This document shows positions 11,701 through 22,382 of a stretch of 64,000 bases of DNA, one piece after another. Each line of letters opens with the position of its first letter. Position 1 is the stretch's first letter. Source of the DNA: Azolla caroliniana (Eukaryota > Polypodiophyta); the NCBI GenBank assembly GCA_043228905.1, contig JBHGNT010000007.1, positions 4,960,001 to 5,024,000 on the forward strand. Reading direction: 5' to 3'. The notes beneath the pieces were generated by a model. The model was not told the DNA's origin, ran no database searches, and saw only the letters and a list, made by a program, of their open reading frames with translations. The translations under genes and the position numbers were made by a program.

Positions 11701-13050
11701 CTCAATGAAGCACCCGAGGTGTGTAAACCGAACCTCCATCCCTTGGTCGAAGATCTGTCCGACCGAGACCAAGTTCTTCGTGATTGTCGGAACGTGCAAC
11801 ACGTTTATGAGTTTCCCTTTCTGCCCGACATGGCTAAGGGGAACTTCTCCGACATTCGCGATCGGATGCGGAGTGTCGTCTCCAGTTGCGACTACTCTAG
11901 GTTGTATCGGTTTTTCAAGGTACGAGAACCACTCCTTATGGCTCGTCATGTGGTTTGACGCGCCGGAGTCTACGTACCACACCTCGTCCGATCTCGGGGT
12001 GGTTCGTTTCATTGAGTTTGCTTCGTGTCTCGTCACGAAGGCAGACCCTTCTCCAGCTCTCTTGGAGTCTTCGGCGTAGTGCGATCGCTGCCGATTTCCC
12101 TTGTCGGTATGTCCGGAGCCGTTTCCGGAACCGGTTCTCTCCGAATCGGCGCGCTTCTTCCAGCACTCACTTTCCCTGGGGCCTTTCTTGGCACAGTACC
12201 AGCACTCCGCGATGGCCTTCCCTTGCCGGTTCTTATCGCTTCGACTCCCCCTGTTTCCGAAGGGTCCGGAGTTGCTGTCGGCATCACTTTGGTGCCTTCT
12301 TCCTTGATCTCGTCGGCCGCCTCCATTGCGCGCCGACTCGTCTCGTCCTCCACGTCCACGGGGCCTATCTCCCTCCGTGTACAACATTCTGCTGTCGGTG
12401 TGCGTGCTTGTAGACGCACCCGCGTGGTTCTCCTCTACCAGGAGCATTGACTGTAAGTTGAAAAAGGACGGCGTATTCTCCCGGGTACACACAGCCGTTC
12501 GGAACGCTCCGAACTTCGATGCCAAACCTCCGAGACAAATCTGGACCATCTCGCTCTCCTCGATGTTCACCTCTATGGAGGCGAGGGAGTCGCAGATATC
12601 CTTGATCTTCGAGGTATAGTCCGCCACCGACAAGTCGCGTTGTCGTAGGTTGCTCAACTCCTGTCGGAGCTGAAGCTTCCTGGCTGTGGTGCTCGCAGCG
12701 AAAATCTTCTTCAGATTTTCCCACGCACCCTTCGACGTCTTTGCATCCCGAACATAGCTCAATAGTTGTTCCCCCACACACGACGCAAAGCAGTATAATA
12801 CCCTGCTCGCCGATTGCTCCCACGACGGGAAGTCTCTGTGTGTCGAGTCGGGTGCCGCGTCATTAGCTCCTTCGACATAACTCCAGTAGCCGTGCCCGAG
12901 CAGGTACTGGTGCATCTTGTAAGACCAAGACGTGTAGTTGGTTTTGTCGAGCTTCTCTGTTGGAAGCGAGCTCGCCATGCCTCTATCCATCATTCTTCTT
13001 GTTCTTCTTCGTCAAGCTGTGTCAGCTGCAGAGAGGTTCTCAACCCTCAC

Positions 13051-13062
13051 GCTCTGATACCA
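13051..13062 (-). other. Primer binding site, Copia D
   Basis: The minus strand reads TGGTATCAGAGC immediately after the 5' LTR, matching initiator tRNA-Met. Confidence 0.95.
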
Positions 13063-13458
13063 TGTAAGAAGTAACGTGTGGAAGCAAGTATGAAGACGGA
13101 ACAGAAGGAAGAAAACTCAGGTTTAATGGAGAGCTTGAGCTTACGCAGTATACGCGGGAGAGACAGAGAGAGTGAGAGAGAGAAAACACAAGAACTATAT
13201 TCAACCTCTATTCACGACTGTATACATATGTGTGTTCCATGAACACTTTTATACAAGTCCTTGAAGGACTAACCGAAGTACTGACCGTACTTCAATGCTC
13301 TTTAAGAGCTCCTACACTAACTCCCAAATATATTCCTCACGGAATATCTTTCCTAACGGCCTCCCGGTTTACGCACTCGGCCTAACCGATCGGTCCTAAC
13401 CGATCTGGTCCTCGGCTTCTTCAGCCGATCCGGCCGATGTTGAGCTTGTCTCTTAACA
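13063..13458 (-). repeat. 5' LTR of Copia D (396 bp)
   Basis: This is the partner of 7766-8161, of identical length. It is flanked outside by GGTCA (13459-13463). Confidence 0.96.
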
Positions 13459-13463
13459 GGTCA

Positions 13464-14742
13464 CTAGGGGGCTCCTGTGGTCCACTAAGCCTTGTCATAA
13501 TCAGACTTTCTTCGAATATGTGTCCGAGTCGAAATTCGTCTTCTATCTCTCATTTGGCCGATTCCGGGTCGACTAGAGTCGAAATCGGAGTCGTCTCATC
13601 AGGAATATGCATGTACGTGATCAAGCCGAATATCCGGATATGTGATAGATCTAGCTTCTTTCCGAAGAACTTCTCATGAGGGGTTACATCATGTACCCCA
13701 GAGGTTGTACATCTGTTCATGAGATAGATGGTTGTGTTAGCCACTTCTGCCCCGTATGATTTTGGCAGGTTCTTCTCGTTGATCATGGTCCTTGCCACCT
13801 CTACTATGTGCCAATTTTTTCATCTGGCTACTCCGTTTTGCTGAGGTGTGTGTCAGCATGAGAATTCTTGTCGAATTCCTTCCATTCGGAGATACGCCGT
13901 AAATTCGTCCAAGAAATACTCTTTGCCTTCATCCGATTGAAGGCATCGAACACGCCGACTTGTGGATTTTCAACTTCATTTTTAAACCTTTGGAAGTGTC
14001 CGAACACTTCACTCTTCTGCCGCATCGGATAGATCCAGACATGACTCGAGAAGTTGTCAATGAACGAGACATAATATCGGCATCCACCGAATGTGGTTTT
14101 CTGCGCCGGTCCCCATACATCTGAATGTACGACATCTAGGATCCCTTTGCTCACATTCCCTTCTTTTGGGAATGGTTGTAGGTGTTGTTTGCCAAATTGG
14201 TAGGCTTTACATACACCCGTAATCTCCTTCTCAGTAAATGTCAGAAGTCCGATTACGACTCATTTTAATTGCATCATTTTAAGCTTTTGGAGGTTAATGT
14301 GGCCGATTTGCTTGTGCCACAGTTTCAAGTCAGTTTTGACTTTGATGTCGTTTGCGAACATGGCGGACTTCACCTCGCTCGACTCGAGGAAGCACCCTTC
14401 ATTATTGAACCACACTTGCATGCCTTGTTCTACTATCTGGCCGACGAAGACTAAATTTTTCGTGATGGTTGGGACATGCAAGACATTTTTCAGGTAGGTT
14501 TGTTTGCCATCGTTCCCGAATGGAACATTTTCGATCTGCCGAATTGAGTGTGTTGTGTCATCTCCGGTTTCGACATAGTCAGGCTGATCGGGCTTTCGTA
14601 ATTCTCGGAACTAATCTTCGTGGGACATCATATGATTGGATGCTCCCGAGCCGACAAACCATACATTATCTGAAGGACTGGTGCTTGTCTCACCTTGTGT
14701 CGACATTGAATGCGCTTTGTGCCTCATCATGAACATTCCGCC
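13464..14742 (-). pseudogene. Copia B, protease and integrase part (fragment)
   Basis: Read right to left, the minus strand shows the end of gag (GGMFMMRHKAHSM), a protease motif damaged to GSGASNHM (Asp to Gly at the catalytic position as read), the gag-pre-integrase HHCC region (LWHKQIGHINLQ), integrase core HSDVWGPAQ and the end of integrase (TPHEKFFGKKLDLSH). Stops and frame changes lie near 13800-13930, 14155-14260 and 14590. It is homologous to Copia E, including the GPQEPP linker motif. The fragment ends where Copia D was inserted. Confidence 0.87.
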
Positions 14743-15180
14743 ACGACGCTCCTGGAATGCTTTCATTGCGCTCGGATGGGCCTTCACCAATGCACAAACT
14801 CATGCCGACCTTGCCCCTCCGGTTTCTCGTACCCGTATGCCTCCAATAGAGCTTCCTCAAAGGACTCCCACGACTCATGAGCTTCTTGAAGCTCGTCGAC
14901 CTCTTCGTGCGTCGACCGGCCACCACTCGGCAAAAATACTCTAGCCTTGTCGCTTCGTCCACGCCCCACTCCGTCATCTCAGCATTGTAAGGTCTCAAAA
15001 AATTTGGGACCTCGTCCCCATTGAATCGGCCTACTCGATCGACCACACTCTCGACGGCTTGTTGAGCCGCGTCTCGTCTTTCTTTCTTCGTTAAAAAAGG
15101 GTGAAGATGAAGATGAAGAGCTCCGAAAGTAAAATGACAATAGTCTCCTCCTCCCAAAACGTCCTCCCAAAAATGAGCCC
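14743..15180 (-). pseudogene. Ty3/Gypsy gag fragment (G3) embedded in Copia B
   Basis: The minus strand encodes, over two frames, FNGDEVPNFLRPYNAEM, then SWESFEEALLEAYG, RHEFVHW and AMKAFQERR. These line up in order with G1 gag (RFSGKDATSYLASYRAEM, SWTWEEFEGRLLERYG, KRDFMEW, VLLREFEERF), so this is an N-terminal gag fragment of the G1 lineage. No LTR or target duplication marks its edges. It directly abuts the Copia B gag end (GGMF), and the middle of B gag is missing. Confidence 0.75.
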
Positions 15181-15500
15181 CCTCGACCTCCTTTTATAGG
15201 AAAAAAAAGGGAAGGGGGGTTGCCACATTTGTCTTCAATGCAAATAAAATAAAATTCCTTAAATCACACTACATGGTTAGACCATATTTGAACCGTGCAC
15301 CTTTAGCTAGGAGTCAATACGTCTATAATCCCTATTATTCATAGTATAATCTTATTAATTTACAAATCTACAGTTTGTCTTCTCTCGACTTTTCATCTCC
15401 CATCTCTCTAACTTTTTACCTCTCCTCTCTCTTACTTTTCATATCTCCTCTCTCTTTTACACGAGTTTCTATACCTCCTTTGCACCCTTCCTTTTTCCTT
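15181..15500. other. AT-rich and pyrimidine-rich non-coding stretch
   Basis: It contains an A-run (15205-15213), AT-rich sequence and a long CT-rich tract (about 15370-15500). No conserved frame, LTR boundary or RNA gene is recognisable. It may be leader sequence of the G3 fragment, or B gag sequence decayed beyond recognition. Confidence 0.5.
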
Positions 15501-15713
15501 TTCTTTTCCATGTGCACACACATTGCACATACAAATTTTGACCCCCTTTTGCCGGTTTTTCCCACACTCGAGCATGCCACATCACGACAACGTTTCGTGA
15601 GCTCCTTCGATATAGCTCTAGTAACCTTGTCTGACAAGCTATTGATGCATCTTGTATTCCCCTGATGCATGAGCGCTTCTCCGTAGGGAGAGCGCTTCCC
15701 ATCTGGGTATTCA
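15501..15713 (-). pseudogene. Copia B gag, N-terminal fragment
   Basis: The minus strand starts with MNTQMGSALPTEK (ATG near 15713), nearly the same as the start of Copia E gag (MNTQMGSSLPSEK). It continues in other frames through YKMHQ and a SYIEGA-like stretch, then a VWEKPAK stretch matching the VWEQGA region of related gags. Stops and frame changes are frequent. The rest of gag is lost to the G3 fragment. Confidence 0.8.
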
Positions 15714-15810
15714 TGATGTTGATTTCTTTCTTTGTTGCTTGCACCGGTTTTGTTGATCGTCAGTGTTGCGATCACAACACAATTGAGCGAGTTTGATCCG
15801 ACAACCACAT

Positions 15811-15822
15811 GCTCTGATACCA
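15811..15822 (-). other. Primer binding site, Copia B
   Basis: The minus strand reads TGGTATCAGAGC next to the 5' LTR end at 15823. This fixes the 5' end of B on the right. Confidence 0.93.
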
Positions 15823-16112
15823 TGTAAAGAAGGAGAGACGTAGGTAGTGTTATGCAACGAAAGTGAGCTATGTGTGTATGTGAGTGCACGTAATGCAAGA
15901 CAGAGAGGGAGAGGGAGAGGGAGCTTGAACAAGAAGCTATATTAGTAAAAATAGAATTACATCCAATAATAACTAAGTTACAACGGGTTGGTTAAATACC
16001 AACTGATCTAGGGCAAGTGCCCTTTCTACTAATTACAAAACTAGCCTAGTATGTTGGCCACTGGCGAGTGTGAACACTATCTCTATGGGAAGTTGACTTC
16101 GATTCTCAAACA
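15823..16112 (-). repeat. 5' LTR of Copia B (about 290 bp, outer edge tentative)
   Basis: The inner edge (plus-strand TGTAAAGAAGG) is set by the primer site. The outer edge is placed at CTCAAACA because the minus strand there reads TGTTTGAG, a one-base variant of the TGTTGAG start of related LTRs. The partner LTR lies beyond Copia A, outside the window, so the edge cannot be confirmed here. Confidence 0.55.
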
Positions 16113-17410
16113 TACCCATTCTTATGTAAATCACAAAAGTTGACATTATGGGAAACACCCTTCCTTTTTAACCAAATCCTAACATTGACCCTTCCATATT
16201 ACATCTCACAATTGTTACATTGTCATGATATGTTTAGCACACGATGTGCATTGTGGCCAAACATAGCCTTATGTTCTCATTATAAGGGGGAGGTGCCAAT
16301 GTGTGTGAAAAGACTATGAACAAATAATCATCATCACTATCATTGTCTACCCTTGCATTCTTCAAATTTTGCTTTGTAAAGGAGTGTGGTTCAAATGGTC
16401 ATCCCACATACAAGGGAAATTTTGGCAAAACATGATATATAAGAAGAGGAAAGTTGGCATCTTTAACTAACTAGTGAATGAGAGAGTTACATCCTCTTTC
16501 CTTCCTTCAAGACACCCATGTGCTCATTCAATCTAGATCTCCAATAATGCAAGAGGATCCAAAGGTTGAATGAGTAAGAGTAGGATTGATTTGCTCTTTT
16601 CATTGATAGAACAACATTATGATCTAGATAGATTTTAAAATTTCTTGATAATTCCCTATTTATTATTATTGTTATTCAATGGAGAATAAAGATGATTCTT
16701 TTCAATTGATTTATTTTGCAGTGAGTTCCAATGATCATTGTGCTTCACTTGGCAACTCTAGAGGTAAGAAATCCTAGCTAGACAACAATCTCAATGGCAA
16801 ATTTGACCTTAATAAGAAGGTAATGTAAGTGATTTTAGTTGGGCAAAACAACAATCTTCACATATTCTTAGAACTTCAATGAAAAAGCATAAACATCACA
16901 AAGCCCATCTAAAGCACGAGGAGGGGAAAATCTATAAGAAAAGGGCTTATGCTATTTTCATTTATTCTTCACACAAGACCTTTGACTTACAAATAGCCTT
17001 CTACATGTAATTGATTAGTCTCCTTAATAGGTATAATAATTGTTTGTTTGGTGGTAGGAAGAAATGAAGGGCCTATATCCACATATATGTGAACATAAGT
17101 TGTAACAATTCAAAATGGATGTGACTTTGGATCAACACCATTGGAATCAGTTGAACCCCAACCATGCAACATGTGTAGAAATACGGTAAAAGGGTATAAG
17201 AAGGACAACCACATAAACATGAATATGTAAATACGTAAACAAATGGTAAAATGAAAAGGTATATAGGTAAATAGTAAGGCTATTGGGTTTAGGAGGAAAG
17301 GGGTTAGAAGTTCAAACATCAATTGTTATATAAAGCACTTAAGTATTACATATTTTATGTAAAGGAGGTAGATGAGCATTAAATTTGTCTAATGGCACCT
17401 TTTCTCTATC
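16113..17410. other. About 1.3 kb AT-rich sequence without recognisable gene
   Basis: No long reading frame, LTR pair, RNA gene or protein similarity is visible. Around 17150-17340 some words (GGTATAAGAAGG, GGTATATAGGTA, then TATATAAAGC) vaguely recall the promoter side of the solo LTR at 6484. This could be the left part of an old Gypsy LTR split by LINE-beta. That is speculative. Confidence 0.4.
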
Positions 17411-17437
17411 TCTCTCTCTCTCTCTCAACGGCTCTTT

Positions 17438-17790
17438 TTGCCGTTTGCCATTGTCACTGTCTACAGTCATCGTCGTACTCGTCGCTACTGCCATCGCCGC
17501 TGTCTGTCTGTCTGTTTGTCGTCATTGTCTATCGCTGTTGCCGCCATCTGTTGCTACAACCGCTGTCTGTCGTCGTCGATTGTCGCTACAATTGCCGCCG
17601 TTTGTCGCCGTCGATTGTCGATTGTCGCTGTAGCCGCCACCGTTTGTCGACGTTTGTCATCATCGTTGCCGCCGTTGCCATCTATCGTCGTTGTTGTCGT
17701 CATTTGTCGTTGTTGTCCTTCGCCGTTCTTTGGTTTGTGGCACAGTTGCCATTGTCGACTGTCGTTGTCACCCACACCTCTTACGATGTC
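17438..17790. repeat. Low-complexity GTC/GCC/ATT-rich tract in LINE-beta 5' region
   Basis: Irregular repetition of TGTCGTC, TTGCCGCC and GATTGTCG words gives long spurious ORFs in several frames on both strands. Their composition is repetitive and no domain is seen. I treat it as a cryptic repeat in the LINE leader, not a gene. Confidence 0.7.
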
Positions 17791-17949
17791 GTCGGTTGCA
17801 TAGACGAGAGAGTACAAATGTGCTTCTACACTTGTACATAGCGCGCAAGACATCGATGCTCGGCTAAGTTTTTCTGTCTTTTTTGACTTTTTCTTTCTTT
17901 TATCTTTTGAATTACAACATGACATCTTGACGAAACCATAAGGAAATAC

Positions 17950-18690
17950 ACGACGAAATTATAAGTAAGGAAGAATTTTTAGATGTCCTTAACTGGTTAG
18001 TTAAAATGGAAAAATGGGCAAAAGATATTGAAGCTCAAAAACAAAAAGATAAGGAAGAAAAAGAACTACTTATTGCTGAAATAACGTAACTTAAGGAAGA
18101 CAACGTGAACCTTCAAAATCAAGTTAAGGACCTTGAGACATCTAGGGAAGATGGTGAAATATCTTTCCTAGAGGATATTAAGGACAAGATAAAAAAGGTT
18201 AACGAAGAGGTTAAAAGTGATATGGAATTAGCAAAAACTGGGTGGGTTGATGTAGTAAAACGTAATATTAAAAAGGAACTAAAGGATGAAAATATTGTAA
18301 ACACCACCCTTGAGGAGGAAAAAATGCGTCAAGCTCGACGCTTAAACGTAAGAGTTACTGGGCTCAAGGAAGGGGTATCTCCCGACGAAGATGCACAAAC
18401 ATTAGGGAAGATGTTGGGGTACGAAGCCCTACCAATCACTAAAACTTGGGAGTAGGATGTGACACCATTAGGAAAAGAGCTTTAGTCCTTCAATTTAAGG
18501 ACTCAGAATCTAGGTTCACCTTTTTAAAAAGAAACCAATTCTTTGAGGATTGGGCGGGGACCCTATCTACCTCGATGAAGACTTGACCAAGATGCAAATT
18601 GAGCATCGTAAAACTTGTATGCCACGAGTCATGCAAGCTCGTAAATAGGGGCACCGTGCTTTTTACCGAGACGGACGTGTGATAATTAAT
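17950..18690 (+). pseudogene. LINE-beta ORF1 (coiled coil plus RRM-like C-terminus), broken
   Basis: The reading frame has a Lys/Glu-rich heptad-like N-terminus (EAQKQKDKEEKELL), the segment RLNVRVTGLKEG typical of the LINE ORF1 RNA-recognition domain, and a C-terminal part (FKDSESRFTFLKRN ... RAFYRDGRVIIND) found in ORF1-type proteins that bind the element RNA. It is interrupted by TAA near 18088 and by frame changes and stops from 18453. ORF2 follows almost at once, in the same frame as the end of ORF1 but separated by a TGA near 18705. Confidence 0.78.
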
Positions 18691-18714
18691 GATTGCGCCA
18701 CCAATTGATGGCGT

Positions 18715-21001
18715 GTGGCCCATGTGATAGACAATAAACTTAGGATGACCTTATGGAATTGTAACGGTGCACTTTGGACACACCCTGGCCGTCTAGAGAA
18801 CATTTTGAAGGTATTTGATATACTTTTTTTAGTAGAAACACATCAGAGTCCAAATCGAGGACTGCCACAAGTTGACGGTTTTCGTTGGGAGTCTGTCTTT
18901 AGACAAACATCACGTCGACACACTACTAGAGGGTCTGGAGGGGTTGCAATATTATTTCAGAGAGAGATACATAATAGGATAGAAATACTAAAGAAAGACC
19001 CAGAAGCCCGTTTTATGTGGGTGAAAATCCTCACTAGCAAGGATCAAGTGATATTTATCACCGTTTGTTACTTCCCCCCGAAAGGATCCCGGTATAATAC
19101 GGCTGGAGCGGCGAGTATAGTTGATGAAGGAATACCACATGGGCCTTCTCCATACGAACCTTTATCGGATGACATAATCCGATATTTTTCTCAAGAGGAA
19201 GTCTTCCTTGTAGGGGATTTTAATGCGAGAACCCAATCCTGACAATGCACAATATTTCAGATGGATAGAAACTTAGAAATGGTGAATGTCGACCCTTTCG
19301 CCTTAGGCACAACATGTACATCAAAAGATGAAGGTGCGGACACCACAAGCTTTGGCCATCATCTGCTTGAACTTGGAAGCTGACACCAGATGATCATATA
19401 TAATGGCTTAGCCAAGTGGCCGGGCTCGGAAGAGCTCACATGTTTCCCACATGGAGGAGGGGAAAGCACAGTCGATTACCTAATAGGACGCCCTAAAGCT
19501 CCCACATGGTTAACTCCTTCCGAGTGGCCCCATGCCCCATTGGTGCAGACCATAGCTTCCTATACTTTGAGCTAAAATGTGACATCTCCCACGCCACCAA
19601 CTCTAGTCAACCAACCCATCACACCATAATACATTTCACCCATGAGCTCACTGACATCTACTCTCGACATGTACAAGCCTATCTCTCCTCTTTTGATTCT
19701 TCCTTGCCTTTAGAGAACCTCACTATAGAACTCACACACATCCTTCACTCAGCAGGAACTAGTAGCTTCCCATGCACGAAAGGTTCCAATCATAGTAGAA
19801 TAGGGTCTATGCCACAGAACAAGTGGTATGATGAGGATTGTAGAGAGTTGTATAGACAACTTAAGGTGTCGTGACTTAGTGGTACTATTTCCTCAGTACA
19901 GGCTCGCAAAGAGATGCGCAAGATGACAAGTCGTAAAAGACAAGCTTGGGAAGCATCTCAATATTGGGAACTCTACCATATGTTCATGAGTAGGGACTGC
20001 GCCCTTGTATGGAAGAGACTACGGGAACCAAGACCACAAACACCCATCGAGGATCCCAATATTTGGCACACATATATCGAGAGACTCTACCATTTCCCGA
20101 ACCAACCACCCATTCCAATGCCTTCCCCACCTCGACCTACCATGGGGACACTTTTTATAACCTACCTCCCCTTAAGTACAACCATGGGACTGATCAAACT
20201 CTAATCTCTCATGAAGACCGTAATAAAGTGATACGCCAAGAAATATGGCAAATTTACACTCGATATAAATGGATCACCCCACGAGAGCCACTCCCATCTA
20301 AAATGTTGTACTATAAGGAACACTTCTTGCACTTCTCTAAGTTAGGTTTTGTTACACGACCAAGATATCTAGATACATTCTTATCAAATGCACTAAGGGT
20401 GGCCATTGGACAACTTAGGATATCATCTCACCAACTTGAGATTGAGAATGGTCGAGCTAATAAAGTCCCTAGAGAGGAACAACTATGCCACATAGAGATA
20501 GAGGATGAGTATCACTTCACATGCAAGTGCCCAACTTATGCTGAGATATGGGTGGAATACCAAGACATATTAGGACCCTCTCCCACCCTCTCCAAACTAT
20601 TAGATACCCCGAGTGTAAAAAGATTAGGTAGGTATATCTTAGAGCTAAAACAACATAGGGAGAATAAATTACAAAGTGTTAATCATAACCCTTTTACTAT
20701 TCATCAACATGTAACTAGTGTAATTTTTCAGGAACAAGGGGAGACAATGAATGTGGATACACTTACGCCGCTCGGCCTCTCCCTTGAGGAAGCAAAAATA
20801 CAAAGAACAACCAAATGCCCTCGGATGTTGGGCTTCAAAACAAGTCGACGTGGAGTAGAAAAGATTAAGAAGATAAGGGAACGTGAGCTACGTCGACTAG
20901 AAGCTATGGTTGGGGTACCTTTTACATTGGGACCACGGGCCACATCCACATCGCAACCCTTTGACCTCCCACTTCTCTTCGAGAGACTTGGATGGAAATG
21001 A
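18715..21001 (+). pseudogene. LINE-beta ORF2 (endonuclease and C-terminal domain; RT deleted)
   Basis: The N-terminus LWNCNG, then LVETHQS, RGSGGVAILFQ and VGDFNART are the APE-like endonuclease motifs that nick target DNA. Further stops and frame changes occur at 19240 and 19381 and near 19500-19560 and 19870. Near 20190 the frame jumps from the pre-RT region straight to the C-terminal part (LRISSHQLEIENGR, then EDEYHFTCKCPTY). The whole palm domain with its FADD-type motif, present in LINE-alpha, is absent. It is therefore an internal deletion derivative and cannot copy itself. Confidence 0.8.
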
Positions 21002-21135
21002 AATTAGGCCTAGTATAACATCTTTTCATTGTAGAACATGTTTTTCTTTTTAGAACTATTTTTTATCTTATTTTGATTTTTTTACTTTCGATGAATGGGT
21101 AAATATCCCATTTTTTGTAAACCATTTGTCTCATG

Positions 21136-21193
21136 GGCCAAATTTGGCCTTAGAAGACATTAATATATCTTTCTTTCTTTCTTTCTTTCTTTG
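21136..21193 (+). other. LINE-beta 3' end: palindrome and TTTC tail
   Basis: A perfect 14-bp palindrome GGCCAAATTTGGCC (21136-21149) is followed by GAAGACATTAATATA and then TTTC repeats. LINE-alpha ends the same way (GGTCA, TATT, TGACC; GAAGACGATAATATA; ATCT repeats). This suggests a shared 3' recognition structure for the element reverse transcriptase. Confidence 0.75.
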
Positions 21194-21660
21194 TATAAAA
21201 GGGCAGGAGGAGGTCTCACTTTGGAGGGTTAATGAGTTGGACGTTTTGGATGCCATATTTTTAGGGTTTGTTCATTTTCATCATCGTCATAATCTTCTTC
21301 TTCATCTTCTTTTCTACATGAGAGGTTAGGGTTTGGGAAAGTGGATTTGGATCACTTCACTGTCATCATTTTCTATTTCTACAAGGGTCAATGTGAGGGT
21401 TTTTGGAGGTTCGTCCCATTTGGAGTTGGCAATGGAGAAGAGCACAAATGGTGGAGTTGGCTCATAAGGCAAGTAAGGAAGCTCATTGTGGCAAGAGGAC
21501 ACTATGTCAACAGCAGGGCAACTAGCCATCGTTTGAAGGTGATGCCTCATTGGAGACCGAGACGCTAGGATCCTCACCAAAGCTTCACAACGTCGTTACA
21601 CCAACTTCTTATAAAAATCCTAAGTGATCTTTCCTTTTTGTAAAATCCATTGTAATAGAG
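21194..21660 (+). other. Probable Gypsy LTR remnant (TATA and downstream part)
   Basis: TATAAAAGGGCAGGAGG is followed by AGGGTTTG-rich sequence and a CTTCTTCTTCATCTTC tract, resembling the layout downstream of the TATA box in the solo LTR at 6484. Near 21667, TTATTTGTTGAACTC resembles the sequence just after the G1 5' LTR. It may be the LTR of the decayed element whose gag starts at 22383. Boundaries are unclear. Confidence 0.4.
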
Positions 21661-22382
21661 GAATTATTTGTTGAACTCAAATATTTAAAGGGATTTTCTC
21701 GTATAGTCATGTGTTTCTTGGGTCTTAATCAAGTTTTTGTTGTGTTGAAGGAGTGGAGTTAACCGCAACCCCTTGTTAATCAATTCAAGTGCCATGAGAG
21801 AGAGAGAGAGAGAGAGAGAAATCAAAGAGAGGTCTAATCATGGCATTAGCAAAGGGAGAGCTAACCTTGACTTCGACGAGCCTACAAGTCTGAGGTAACC
21901 TAGATTCCAATGAGCCCTCTAGTAAGAGATAACCTCGATTCCATCGAGTCCTCGAGTCTAAGCCAACACGGAGTCTAGCAAGCCTTCGAGTCTAAACCAC
22001 CCTAGATTGAAGCAATCCTTTGAGTCTAAAGCGTGCTCAACTGAAGCAAGCATTCATTTCAGACGCTGCTAATTTACATAAAGGAGAAATTTATACAAGG
22101 AAACCCACAAAGGGGTGCTAGGGATCTTCTTCTCCCTGGTTCAGATCCTTTGAGGTCCCATTCGAGTAGCAAGGGAGGGGAAAGATGTATGTAGAATACT
22201 TCGCCACCATGATGGTCGCAATAATGGTCTCGATGATGTAGGAAGAGGAGAACATGACGAGGTTGGATAAAGACATATAAATCGCCACTGGGACATCCAA
22301 CTAGTTTTAATAGAAAGGATATCTCTTGCTGCTTGGAGGCTTATAAAGCCAGATTCTTATGAGTAACATTCCGAAAGTGTGG
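21661..22382. other. Non-coding stretch with GA microsatellite and loose repeats
   Basis: A GA repeat (21795-21820) is followed by several loosely repeated units containing CGAGTCTAA (about 21925-22030). No coding potential was recognised. It lies where the leader and gag N-terminus of Gypsy relict G4 would be expected. Confidence 0.45.

Larger units (their letters stand above)
8156..12993 (-). pseudogene. Copia D gag-pol polyprotein with C-terminal extension, nearly intact
   Basis: ATG at 12993 (or 12990) opens gag of the UBN2 type. A CCHC knuckle follows in which the zinc His is replaced (CAKKGPRESEC), then protease DSGASNHM, integrase HHCC and DDE core, reverse transcriptase with YVDDLVITG and RNase H with STEAEYRGAA. 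Only a few lesions are seen: in-frame TGA at 10918-10920 (possible CGA to TGA), a frame change near 10730 and TAA near 10569. Downstream of 10568 the frame is open to the LTR. RNase H is followed by about 190 charged residues (about 8156-8717), unusual for Copia, ending LEGEC with the stop in the LTR. Confidence 0.93.
7766..13458 (-). mobile_element. Complete Ty1/Copia retrotransposon D, nested in Copia B
   Basis: Two 396-bp LTRs flank a minus-strand gag-pol with an initiator tRNA-Met primer site and polypurine tract. The element is bounded by the 5-bp duplication GGTCA (7761-7765 and 13459-13463). The LTRs differ at roughly a dozen positions by eye (about 3 percent), so the insertion is moderately old. 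It splits the linker upstream of the B reverse transcriptase. Confidence 0.96.
17411..21193 (+). mobile_element. LINE-beta, non-LTR retrotransposon lacking its RT core
   Basis: An ORF1-like coiled-coil protein is followed in the same orientation by an APE-type endonuclease, a gap where reverse transcriptase should be, the C-terminal Cys-rich domain, and a 3' end with a palindrome and a TTTC repeat tail. The start is placed at the CT repeat (17408-17429) by analogy with LINE-alpha and is approximate. No target duplication was identified. The clade is not resolved. Confidence 0.82.

Noticed and set aside
15250-15350. SINE or tRNA-like sequence (GGTTCAAATATGG on the minus strand)
   Set aside because: A single B-box-like word without A box, tail or duplication.
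17385-17925. Overlapping ORFs of 80-150 aa on both strands
   Set aside because: They arise from low-complexity GTC/GCC repeats; no domain, biased composition, and they lie in the LINE-beta leader.
21181-21600. Possible small host gene with TATA box and AGGGTTTG leader
   Set aside because: The layout resembles the downstream part of the Gypsy solo LTR at 6484, and the short ORFs match nothing recognisable.
22118-22300. Small ORF between the LINE and the G4 gag relict
   Set aside because: No similarity or start context, and surrounded by decayed Gypsy sequence with many stops.
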